A stretch of DNA of 39,957 nucleotides, taken from a virus. Each line of letters begins with the position of its first letter. Positions within the stretch are counted from its first letter, which is position 1. Below are positions 7,798 through 15,296 of this stretch, in pieces. The notes below the pieces were generated by a model. The model ran no database searches and had not been told where the DNA came from. It saw nothing but the letters and a program-made list of their open reading frames with translations. The position numbers and the translations under genes are program-made. The DNA is taken from the IMG/VR virus record IMGVR_UViG_3300025039_000002, positions 1 to 39,957 of that record; one strand, 5' to 3'.

Positions 7798-8634
7798 ATG
7801 GCAGATCAAGCCGACGAAGTGCTCGAGCTCGACGAAGAGCAGGTGATCGAACCCGAAGGCGAAGAGCCCGAGGATCAGGACACCGAAGAGCAGGACGGGG
7901 CCGACGCCGACGCCGAAGACGAGGGCCGGGAAACCTACCCCTCGTTCGGCGACCAAGACGAGGGGGACGCGCCATCTCCCGAGAGTGAAAGCAGCGTTAT
8001 CCGCGAACTGCGCAGCCGCGTTCGGGAATTGACTGCCGAGAAAAAGGCACTCGAAACCCGCAAGCAGCCCGAGCAGATCGAGGTCGGCAACAAGCCCAGC
8101 CTGGAGTCGTGCGAATACGACGAAGAGCGGTACGAAACCGAACTCGATGCATGGAAGGATCGCAAGGCGAAAGCCGAGCGCGCCGATGCCAAGCGGACCG
8201 AGGAACGGGAAAAGCAGGCGGAGGTCTGGTCGAAAGCCCAGCAATCCTACGAGGCCGACAAGGCCAGCCTGGCGCTCCCGAACTTCGACGAGGCCGAGGC
8301 GGAAGTCGCCGCGGCCCTGCCGGAAGAACACCGGGCGCTGCTGCTGAAATCGGGCAAGGGAGCGGCACTTGTGGCCGCGCTACACCGCAGCCCGACGACG
8401 CTGGAAGAACTCTCGAAACTCGATCCCGCCGATGCCGCAATGATGATCGGTGAACTCAGGAGCAAGCTGCAGATGAAAACCCGCTCGCGCCCGAATCCCG
8501 ACCGTCCCGTGAAGGGCAACGCTGCCTCGACCAATGCGGACAAGGAACTCGCACGGCTTGAGAAAGAAGCGGAACGCACCGGCAACCGCACCGCGGTGGT
8601 CCAGTACAAGCGCAAGCTGAAATCGAAAGCCTGA
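7798..8634 (+). CDS. Scaffolding protein, 278 aa
   Basis: An acidic N-terminal 60 residues (runs of E and D), a central charged coiled coil, and a basic C-terminal tail ending VQYKRKLKSKA. This charge layout is typical of P22-type scaffolds, whose basic C-terminus binds coat protein. It lies between portal and coat genes, where the scaffold is found in P22-like phages. GAGGGA precedes the ATG at the right distance. The identification rests on composition and position, not on a conserved motif. Confidence 0.82.
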   Translation: MADQADEVLELDEEQVIEPEGEEPEDQDTEEQDGADADAEDEGRETYPSFGDQDEGDAPSPESESSVIRELRSRVRELTAEKKALETRKQPEQIEVGNKPSLESCEYDEERYETELDAWKDRKAKAERADAKRTEEREKQAEVWSKAQQSYEADKASLALPNFDEAEAEVAAALPEEHRALLLKSGKGAALVAALHRSPTTLEELSKLDPADAAMMIGELRSKLQMKTRSRPNPDRPVKGNAASTNADKELARLEKEAERTGNRTAVVQYKRKLKSKA

Positions 8635-8663
8635 TCTCACCGTTTCGATAAGGATTCAGGACA

Positions 8664-9926
8664 ATGGCTTCCACCTTCACCAAGCAAGAGCGCGTCATGT
8701 TCGACGACATGATCGAAGGCTTCGACGACATGCTCGTCATCGCCAAGGGCGCGGAAACCTACACCCCGCCCAACCCGGAAGACATGGCCCGCGCAGGCGA
8801 TGAATTCTGGCTCCCCACTCCCCAGATCAGCGCCAGCTTCGACGGCTTCGACCAGACCAGCAATTTCGGCGGCATCTCCGAACTGTCGGTCCCGGTTCGC
8901 ATCGGCTACCACAAGTCGGTTCCGATCCAGATGTCGGCGAAGGACATGCGTGTGCAGTCCGCGATGGATCGCAAGGGCAAGTCCGCCAAGCAGCGCCTCG
9001 CTTCCGATGTGAACCTCGCGCTGTTCAACACCGTCGCGCTGCAGGGCTCGATCTTCGTCAAGCGGACGGGTGCGCCCACCGGTTTCGACGATGTCGCGCT
9101 TGCCGATGCGGCCATGACCGAACGCGGCGTTCCGGTCGACGATCGCATGATGTTCCTGGCTCCGCGCGTCTACAACGCGATGGCCGGCAACCTCGCCAAT
9201 CGCGCGACCGACAACAAGCGCGATCTGGATGCGTATGGCAAGGCCAGCATCGGCGACATTGCCGGGTTCGACACCTACAAGAACGACCAGTCGATCCGTC
9301 TGGCGGCTGCTGGCGGCGGTGCTACCACGATCAACGGCGCCAACCAGCGCACGGTCCCGGCATCCACCACCACGGCCGGCACCGGCGAGGCGGCGAACAA
9401 GGACAACCGCTACACCGATCTGGTGATCACGGCGGCGACCTATGCCAACGTCAAAACTGGCGATGCCTTCACGATCGCGGGCGTCAACTCCCTGCACATG
9501 ATCACGAAGCAGGACACCGGGCAGCTCATGACGTTCCGAGTCGTCGGCAAGCCCGCGGCGAACACAATCCGGGTCTATCCGGCGATCGTCGATGCTGCGG
9601 AAGGCTCGGCTCCCAGCGTGGAGTACGCGAACGTCTCGGCAACCCCGGCCAACGGTGCGACCGTCACCTGGCTCAACACCACGGCGGCGGAGCTCAACCC
9701 GTTCTTCCGCAAGGAGAGCCTGCTGCTCATTCCGGGCAGCTTCGCGGTGAACGCTTCGGATGGCTGGCTCGTTCAGCAGGCCACCACCGACCTCGGCATC
9801 AACATCACCTACACGCGCCAGGGCGAAATCAACGACCTTACCACGAAAGCCCGTTGGGACATCGATTTCGGCACCGCCCTGACCAACCCGGATCAGGCCG
9901 GCGTGGAAATGTTCGGTCAGGCATAA
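8664..9926 (+). CDS. Major capsid protein (P22 coat-like), 420 aa
   Basis: Forms the T=7-type shell (inferred from the family). The N-terminus (TFTKQERVMFDDMIEGFDDM), the motif SVPVRIGYHKSVPIQMSAKDMR, and the later PGSFAVNASDGWLVQQATTDLGINITYTRQG all resemble the P22 gp5 coat family. A beta-rich insertion at about 230-330 probably corresponds to the coat I-domain. The length matches gp5 (430). AGGACA precedes the ATG. A strong hairpin follows the stop, which would let this gene be expressed above its downstream neighbours. Confidence 0.93.
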   Translation: MASTFTKQERVMFDDMIEGFDDMLVIAKGAETYTPPNPEDMARAGDEFWLPTPQISASFDGFDQTSNFGGISELSVPVRIGYHKSVPIQMSAKDMRVQSAMDRKGKSAKQRLASDVNLALFNTVALQGSIFVKRTGAPTGFDDVALADAAMTERGVPVDDRMMFLAPRVYNAMAGNLANRATDNKRDLDAYGKASIGDIAGFDTYKNDQSIRLAAAGGGATTINGANQRTVPASTTTAGTGEAANKDNRYTDLVITAATYANVKTGDAFTIAGVNSLHMITKQDTGQLMTFRVVGKPAANTIRVYPAIVDAAEGSAPSVEYANVSATPANGATVTWLNTTAAELNPFFRKESLLLIPGSFAVNASDGWLVQQATTDLGINITYTRQGEINDLTTKARWDIDFGTALTNPDQAGVEMFGQA

Positions 9927-9932
9927 TTCGGC

Positions 9933-9959
9933 GGGGCGGGCTTGGTCCCGCCCCTCCTT
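9933..9959 (+). terminator. Hairpin terminator after the coat gene
   Basis: GGGGCGGG (9933-9940) and CCCGCCCC (9947-9954) form a perfect 8-bp G+C-rich stem with a 6-base loop, followed by TCCTTTT. This has the form of a Rho-independent terminator, though the T run is short. Placed directly after the major capsid gene it is probably a partial terminator or an mRNA-stabilising 3' end. Confidence 0.7.
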
Positions 9960-9976
9960 TTCGAAAGGGAAGCATC

Positions 9977-10426
9977 ATGAGCACGAAAGACCAGACCGCC
10001 GAAGAACAGGCGATCGAAGCCATCGGCGCAGGCAAGGTGTCGCAGTCCGAACTCGACAAGGCGAAGAAGGAGGGCGTCCTCGAGGCCGCGAAGGAGGATG
10101 CCAAGGCGTCGTTCCGCTATGCGACCGACGGGCAGCTTCCGGGCGAAGGCGGCGGGCAGAAGTACGTCGGGATGCACGACATCATGCCGTTCGCTGCGAT
10201 CCTCGATCTCGGCGTCGAAGCCTTCACCGATCGCATCAAGGACGGTTCGGACAATCCCGTTCCCGAGGAGAAGGTCGCTGGCCTGCTCGAGCTGGAACGC
10301 TCGGGCCAGAACCGCACCGAGTACGTCAAGGCGCTGTGCAAGCGTCTCGGCGTGAAGTCGCCCTACGAGGTGACGCCGGCGGGTCCGGCATTCACGAATG
10401 ACGTCACCGCCACGACTGCGGTGTGA
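9977..10426 (+). CDS. Head-associated phage protein, 149 aa
   Basis: Begins MSTKDQTAEEQAIEAIGAG with GGGAAGC upstream. The first 40 residues are acidic and helical; a central part (KYVGMHDIMPFAAILDLGVEAFTDRI) is followed by a helix and a C-terminal KRLGVKSPYEVTPAG. I do not recognise the family. Its place directly after the coat gene suggests a head decoration, head completion or minor capsid protein; this is inference from position. Confidence 0.72.
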   Translation: MSTKDQTAEEQAIEAIGAGKVSQSELDKAKKEGVLEAAKEDAKASFRYATDGQLPGEGGGQKYVGMHDIMPFAAILDLGVEAFTDRIKDGSDNPVPEEKVAGLLELERSGQNRTEYVKALCKRLGVKSPYEVTPAGPAFTNDVTATTAV

Positions 10427-10441
10427 TCAGGAGCCGGGACG

Positions 10442-10678
10442 GTGAGCATCTATCCCCGAATGGTCTTTCGTCCCGGCACCATGCTGCGCAATTGGCATGG
10501 CCGCGACCTCGACTGGCAGATCGTCGACGATGAGGTCGAGGAAGCGCAGGCCCTCTCGCAAGGGTGGCGCCTTTCGCCCGATCCGCTGGACCGTGATGGC
10601 GACGGGAAGCGCGGCGGCAGCTTGCCGGGGCAGAATGCGCGGACGAAGCGTGGGCGATCGAGGAAGGTGAGCGAATGA
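10442..10678 (+). CDS. Small head-region protein, 78 aa
   Basis: GTG start with AGGAG upstream. The protein starts MSIYPRMVFRPGTMLRNWHGRDLDWQIV and ends in a basic tail (ARTKRGRSRKVSE). The central motif of a tryptophan followed by an aspartate-rich turn and VDDEVEEAQAL is common in small proteins of phage head clusters, but I cannot name the family. It overlaps the next gene by ATGA at 10675-10678. Confidence 0.7.
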   Translation: MSIYPRMVFRPGTMLRNWHGRDLDWQIVDDEVEEAQALSQGWRLSPDPLDRDGDGKRGGSLPGQNARTKRGRSRKVSE

Positions 10679-11013
10679 CCGGTGATCTCGCCATGATGGC
10701 CGTGCTGCTGATCGCTGCTCACGCGCTCGCAGACTATCCGCTGCAAGGCGACTTTCTCGCCAAGGCCAAGAACCGCGCAATGCGCATTCCCGGCGTCCCG
10801 TGGTGGCAGGCCCTTGGCGCGCACGCTGCCATTCACGGTGGCTTCGTCGCGCTAATCACCGGCATCTGGTGGCTGTTCGTCGCAGAGGCAGCAATCCACT
10901 GGCTGACCGACGACGCCAAATGTCGCGGCAAGCTGACCTTCAACCAGGATCAGGCCATTCACCTCGCTTGCAAGGCGGTGTGGCTGGGCATCGCATGGTG
11001 GGCCGTCGAATGA
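10675..11013 (+). CDS. DUF3307-like membrane protein, 112 aa
   Basis: Hydrophobic segments at about 5-18, 48-70 and 95-110, with conserved polar positions AHALADYPLQGDFLAK, HAAIHGGF, EAAIHWLTDDAK and Q-D-Q..HL. This pattern (HxLaDfxLQ, HaxiH, ExxxHxxxDxxK, Q..D..xH) is that of DUF3307 proteins, which are inner-membrane proteins of unknown role found in phages and bacteria. It is out of place among head and tail genes. It overlaps the gp4-like gene by ATGA. Confidence 0.75.
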   Translation: MTGDLAMMAVLLIAAHALADYPLQGDFLAKAKNRAMRIPGVPWWQALGAHAAIHGGFVALITGIWWLFVAEAAIHWLTDDAKCRGKLTFNQDQAIHLACKAVWLGIAWWAVE

Positions 11014-11453
11014 CCGAAATCCCCATCCCCGCCGGCCCAACGATCAAGGAAATCATCGACGCGTCGTTCTCCGCAATGGGGACCAGCGATGCAATGTTCG
11101 GACACACCGAGACCGAATATCAGGACGCCGTGCTCGCCCTCAACGGCATGATGAGCGAATGGCCGTTCAACCTGCTGGGCTACATCGTCGAGGACGCTGC
11201 CGGGCTGCGGCTCGAGGAAGAAAGCGGCATCGATCGCGCCTACATGGCTGCGGTGGCATACAGCCTGGCTGAACGCATGGCGCCGAGCTTTGGCAAGATG
11301 CTCACCCCCGAAGCGCGCCGGGTCAAGAACCAGACCTATTCGCGGCTGTGCGGCGCGGTGCAGGCCATCCCCGAGGCGCAGTTCGGCGACAACACCCCGC
11401 GCGGCTCGGGCCATCGCTATTACCGGCGGACCTACTTCCCGGCGGCGAGCTGA
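11010..11453 (+). CDS. Tail accessory factor / head completion protein (P22 gp4-like), 147 aa
   Basis: Sequence features such as the N-terminal helix ending in a conserved LNGMMSEWPFNLLG, and RAYMAAVAYSLAERMAP, fit the P22 gp4 family. These proteins bind the portal ring and close the head after packaging. The length (147 versus about 165) and the order portal-coat-gp4-gp10 support this. The start overlaps the previous stop by ATGA, the stop overlaps the next start by TGATG. Confidence 0.83.
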   Translation: MTEIPIPAGPTIKEIIDASFSAMGTSDAMFGHTETEYQDAVLALNGMMSEWPFNLLGYIVEDAAGLRLEEESGIDRAYMAAVAYSLAERMAPSFGKMLTPEARRVKNQTYSRLCGAVQAIPEAQFGDNTPRGSGHRYYRRTYFPAAS

Positions 11454-12814
11454 TGCAGGTCCCCATCCAGTCGGGTGTCCGATCGAGCAAGGCCGGCTAT
11501 GCGACCACCTTCCCCGTCAACCTGCAGCACGAGGTCCGCGAGAGCGGGATCAGCAAGGGCCAACTCGTAACGACGCGCGGGATCGTCGCATTCGGCGAGG
11601 GTCCGGGTTCCGATCGCGGCGGCGCTGTGTTCCGGGGCGTGCATTACCGCGTCATGGGCGCGTCGTTCGTGCGCGTGGATGCAGACGGGACGATCGCCAC
11701 CATCGGCAGCGTCGGTAACGATTCACGCCCGGTCAGCTTCGCGCAGGACTTCGACCGCCTTGCGATCCGGTCGGCGGAGAAGCTCTGGTACTGGGATGGC
11801 GTGACGCTGCTCAAGGTGGCGGACTTCGACCTTGGCAAGGTGCTCGATGCCGACTGGATGGACGGCTATTTCGTCACCACGGACGGCGAGTTCCTGGTCG
11901 TCACCGAGCTACTCGACCCGACAAGCGTGGACGCGCTCAAATACGGCTCGGCGGAGAGTGACCCCGATCCGATCACAGGCGTTGAGGTGTTCGAGGAGGA
12001 GCTCTACGGCTTCGGGCGATATTCCATCCAGGTGTTCCGCAATGTAGGGCGCACTGGCTTCCCGTTCGAGAACGTGCGCGGGGCCACCATCTCGGTCGGC
12101 TGCGTGTCTGCCGATGCGAAGGTTCGGGTCGGACAGACGCTGGCATTCGTGGGCGGCGCGCGCGATGAACCGGTCGGGCTGTATGTCCTCGCTGGTGGGA
12201 GCGCGACCCGCATTTCGCCGCCCGAGATCGACGACATGCTTGCCGCGGTGGATGACCAGACAATCGTGCTCGAATCCCGCCTGTTCGGCGATGAGCAGCA
12301 CCTGATCGTGCATCTCGACGACCGCGCCATCGTGCTGGCGATCCGCGCGACCGGCCAGACCGGCGAAGGCGCCTGGCACATTGCGCACAGCGGCTATTTC
12401 GGCCCCTACCGCGCGCGCTACGCCGTCTATTGCTACGGCAAGCACATCGTCGGGGATCCGACCGGGAACATGCTCGGCGTTCTGAGCCACGATACCGACC
12501 TGCATTTCGACGAGGCGGTGCATTGGCGCTTCGATGCCGGCTTGCTGTTCGACAACGGGCGCGGCTTCATCGTGCGCGAGGTCGAACTCTTCGGACGCAA
12601 GCCCGACAAGCCGACGACCATCTGGCTTTCGATGACACGCGACGGGCAGACCTACAGCCGCGAGGTCGGGCGCAGGCTGCAAGGACGTCGCGACGAGCGA
12701 ATGCACTGGGCGCCGAATGCCCGCGTTGCGCAGATGGCCGGGTTCCGGTTCCGCGGCACGGGCAGCGTTGCCGTGGCGCGGTGCGATATGGCCGGGGAGT
12801 CGCTGGCGCTGTGA
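11453..12814 (+). CDS. Packaged-DNA stabilisation protein (P22 gp10-like), 453 aa
   Basis: A beta-rich protein of the gp10 length (P22 gp10 is 472 residues). It begins QVPIQSGVRSSKAGYATTFPVN, followed by repeated strand motifs (RLAIRSAEKLWYWDG, GYFVTTDGEFLVVTELLDP, DPITGVEVFEEELYGFGR). This matches the P22 tail-accessory gp10 family, which bridges gp4 and the tail needle or tailspike. Starts at ATG overlapping the previous stop. Ends in a GTGA overlap with the next gene. Confidence 0.85.
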   Translation: MQVPIQSGVRSSKAGYATTFPVNLQHEVRESGISKGQLVTTRGIVAFGEGPGSDRGGAVFRGVHYRVMGASFVRVDADGTIATIGSVGNDSRPVSFAQDFDRLAIRSAEKLWYWDGVTLLKVADFDLGKVLDADWMDGYFVTTDGEFLVVTELLDPTSVDALKYGSAESDPDPITGVEVFEEELYGFGRYSIQVFRNVGRTGFPFENVRGATISVGCVSADAKVRVGQTLAFVGGARDEPVGLYVLAGGSATRISPPEIDDMLAAVDDQTIVLESRLFGDEQHLIVHLDDRAIVLAIRATGQTGEGAWHIAHSGYFGPYRARYAVYCYGKHIVGDPTGNMLGVLSHDTDLHFDEAVHWRFDAGLLFDNGRGFIVREVELFGRKPDKPTTIWLSMTRDGQTYSREVGRRLQGRRDERMHWAPNARVAQMAGFRFRGTGSVAVARCDMAGESLAL

Positions 12815-13332
12815 CCGAGCGGACCTATTTTCTCGCGCGGGAAGAGCTGCTCAACGTCGGGTTCAGTCGCAAGGCTGCGAGGCAGTTCGAAGACATGCAG
12901 ATGCAGGTCGCGAGTTCGGACGACACGATCCAGGCGAATATCGAAGGCACCACCATCCTCAAGGACGCGACCTATCTGACCCTCTCCGCCAACGCTGAAC
13001 TGCCGAATGAGCGGGTGCTGACGCTCGGCTCGGGATTGGCGTTCGACCTCTCGACGCAAGGGACGGTGAAGCTCGACACCACCGGGCTCGTGCGCGCGGC
13101 AGGCGGGCATACGATTACGCTGGTGGGTGCTGGCGACAGCGAAGTCCTCATGCCGCTCGCAGGAAGGTTGGCGACTATCGCGAATGCCGAGACGCTGGAA
13201 AACAAGACGCTCGCCTCGCCACTGCTGAGCGATCTGGTGAACGCGATCGACGACACTGCGGCCGCATCTGCCAGCGTCCCGGTCGGGGGAATGTACCGCA
13301 ACGGCTCGGCCCTCATGGTTCGGGTCGCGTAA
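12811..13332 (+). CDS. Putative tail/neck protein, 173 aa
   Basis: GTG start overlapping the gp10-like stop. An N-terminal helical region (TERTYFLAREELLNVGFSRKAARQFEDM) resembles a portal/neck-binding helix. A beta-rich middle follows, and a motif ATIANAETLENKTLASPLLS of the kind found before collagen-like or fibre segments. Its position equals that of the tail needle gene (gp26) in P22-type clusters, but the sequence lacks the long coiled coil of that protein. I leave the function open. Confidence 0.72.
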   Translation: MTERTYFLAREELLNVGFSRKAARQFEDMQMQVASSDDTIQANIEGTTILKDATYLTLSANAELPNERVLTLGSGLAFDLSTQGTVKLDTTGLVRAAGGHTITLVGAGDSEVLMPLAGRLATIANAETLENKTLASPLLSDLVNAIDDTAAASASVPVGGMYRNGSALMVRVA

Positions 13333-13346
13333 AGCCGTCAAATAGC
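13328..13346. repeat. 19-bp virion-module repeat, copy 3
   Basis: CGTAAAGCCGTCAAATAGC, identical to the copy at 7702. It carries the TAA stop of the preceding gene and opens the 66-base gap before the ejection-protein genes (ATG 13399). Confidence 0.8.
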
Positions 13347-13398
13347 GTTCGGACAGGGCATGGGCGAAGGTAGCGCGCGAACCGAAAGGGGTTAGCGC

Positions 13399-14046
13399 AT
13401 GGGCCTTTTCAGCCTCATCGGCGGAATTATCGGGGGCAAGCAGCAGGCCAAGGCCAGCAAGGAAGCCGCGCGCATTCAATCCGCTGCCACCGAGAAGGGC
13501 ATCGCGGAGAGCGCTCGCCAGTACGACCAGACTCGCACCGACTATCAGCCGTTCCGCGATGTGGGCTACGGCGCGCTCGACAATTTCAGCAACCTGCTCG
13601 GCATCAATGGCGCCGAGCAGCAGCAGTCCGAAATCGACATGCTGAAGGCCTCGCCGCTCTACCAGTCGCTGTTCGACAATGGGCAGGAGGCCATGCTTGC
13701 GTCTGCGTCTGCGACCGGGGGTTTGCGCGGCGGTAACTTCCAGGAAGCGACGATGGATTTCGGGCGCGACACGCTCAACACCGTCATTCGCGACCAGTTG
13801 GCCAACTATGGTGGCGCGATCGGCATCGGCTCGGGCGCGACTGATGCAGTTTCCAGCTTCGGCGCGCGCGCGGTGCAGGACCAGGCGCAGCAGCGCAACA
13901 TGGGCGCCGCAGCGAATGCGCAGTCCGCGCTCGTTCGCGGCGGTATCGCTGCGCAGAACTGGAACAACGCGGGATCGTTTGCCGACAGCGCTGCGAGCAT
14001 GTTCATGCCCGGCGGTGGCGGCTTCAACTGGGGCAAGCTGTTTTGA
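13399..14046 (+). CDS. DNA ejection/injection protein (P22 gp7 position), 215 aa
   Basis: Starts MGLFSLIGGIIGGKQQAKASKEA, a glycine-rich hydrophobic N-terminus followed by an alanine-rich helix. Later glycine- and alanine-rich segments (NYGGAIGIGSGATDAVSSFG) and a C-terminal FMPGGGGFNWGKLF could insert into membranes. This composition is typical of the small ejection proteins of podoviruses. It is first of three contiguous genes coding for internal virion proteins. AGGGG lies upstream. Confidence 0.78.
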   Translation: MGLFSLIGGIIGGKQQAKASKEAARIQSAATEKGIAESARQYDQTRTDYQPFRDVGYGALDNFSNLLGINGAEQQQSEIDMLKASPLYQSLFDNGQEAMLASASATGGLRGGNFQEATMDFGRDTLNTVIRDQLANYGGAIGIGSGATDAVSSFGARAVQDQAQQRNMGAAANAQSALVRGGIAAQNWNNAGSFADSAASMFMPGGGGFNWGKLF

Positions 14047-15296
14047 GCCTGCTCGATTACGCCTCCACTCTTCGCGCGGGTCAGTCCCTCGTTCCCGACT
14101 TTCGCCTGCAGGCCATGCAGGACGAGCAGTTCGGGTTCCAGCGCGAGCAGATGCAGATGCAGCGCGACCGCATGGAGCAGGAGCGCCTTGCCCAGCAGGC
14201 CGAGCAGGAGCAATCGCAGGCGTTCCAGCGCGAAATGACGCAGGCCATGGTGAGCGGCGGCAACCCCGACGACATCACCGGGCTCATGTTCCGCTTTCCG
14301 AAGCAATTCGAGCAGAACAAGGCCGCGTTCGACCGCCTCGAAAAGGACCAGCAGCAGACCGAGCTCACCCAGATGGGCTCGATCTATTCGCGGCTCACCA
14401 ACGGCGATGCACCCGGCGCCGCGGCACTCCTGCGCCGCCGTGTCGAAGCCGACCGCGAGGCCGGGCAGGAAGACCCCATCGACATGCAGCTTCTTGCCGC
14501 GCTCGAAAGCGACAATCCGCGCGAGATCGCCATCGCCAAGACCATGATCGGAACGCAGGTCGCGACCCTTGGAGGCGTGGACACGTTCAAGGCGGTCTAT
14601 GGCGGCGGAGAGGCGGAAAGCCGCACCTCGTTCCAGAAGGATTACGATTTCATCGCCGCGACCTACGGGCAGCAGGCGGCGGACAACTTCGCGCAGGCAG
14701 AATACGACCCCACGGTGGTCGGTCAGCCTGGCGCACCGATTTATCGGCAGAGCCAAATCAGCGGGGTAGCTCCGGCGCCCGTCAGCATGAGAGGAGGTGA
14801 TCCTAGCGGTTCGGGGGGGCTGGTGCCTACCCGCGAACAGGAGGCGGAGAGTGGGCGCGTTGCTCAGCGGCTTGGCGTCGAGGGCGCCAACGTGGCCGAC
14901 AGCATCCCTCAGCAAGGCCCGATCGGCTCGTGGATCGAGCAATTGGCCGGTGTCACCGCGTCGTCGCGCAAGCGTTCGACCGGCGTTCCCGGCACCTATC
15001 ACGCTGACGACAACGCGCGCGACTTCCCGACCGCGACCCGTGCCGAGAATATCGCGCTGGGCCGCCGGCTCAAGTCGGTGTTCGGGCCGCAGTTCGATGT
15101 CATCTACGCCGAGAACGACAAGACCGGGAAGCATGGCGACCACGTTCATGTCGAGCCAGGCCCTGCGCTCGGGCGGCAGATTCGGTCGCGGGGTGGCTCT
15201 GCGCCCGCGCGTGTCGCGTCGAAGCAGCAATACGACCGCCTGCCTTCGGGCGCAGAATACATCGCGCCTGACGGGTCGCGTCGGAGGAAGCCGTGA
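14043..15296 (+). CDS. Ejection protein with C-terminal M15-like peptidase domain, 417 aa
   Basis: TTG start overlapping the previous stop by TTGA. Residues 20-75 form a Q/E/R-rich coiled coil (QDEQFGFQREQMQMQRDRM). Residues about 315-380 carry a peptidase-like region: GTYHADDNARDF followed by ALGRRLKSVFG and ending GDHVHVEPG. The H-x6-D and HxH pattern is that of LAS/M15 zinc peptidases, which cut peptidoglycan cross-links. The protein probably enters the cell wall with the DNA and opens it locally. The enzyme domain is supported by zinc-ligand spacing; specificity is unknown. Confidence 0.78.
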   Translation: MSLLDYASTLRAGQSLVPDFRLQAMQDEQFGFQREQMQMQRDRMEQERLAQQAEQEQSQAFQREMTQAMVSGGNPDDITGLMFRFPKQFEQNKAAFDRLEKDQQQTELTQMGSIYSRLTNGDAPGAAALLRRRVEADREAGQEDPIDMQLLAALESDNPREIAIAKTMIGTQVATLGGVDTFKAVYGGGEAESRTSFQKDYDFIAATYGQQAADNFAQAEYDPTVVGQPGAPIYRQSQISGVAPAPVSMRGGDPSGSGGLVPTREQEAESGRVAQRLGVEGANVADSIPQQGPIGSWIEQLAGVTASSRKRSTGVPGTYHADDNARDFPTATRAENIALGRRLKSVFGPQFDVIYAENDKTGKHGDHVHVEPGPALGRQIRSRGGSAPARVASKQQYDRLPSGAEYIAPDGSRRRKP

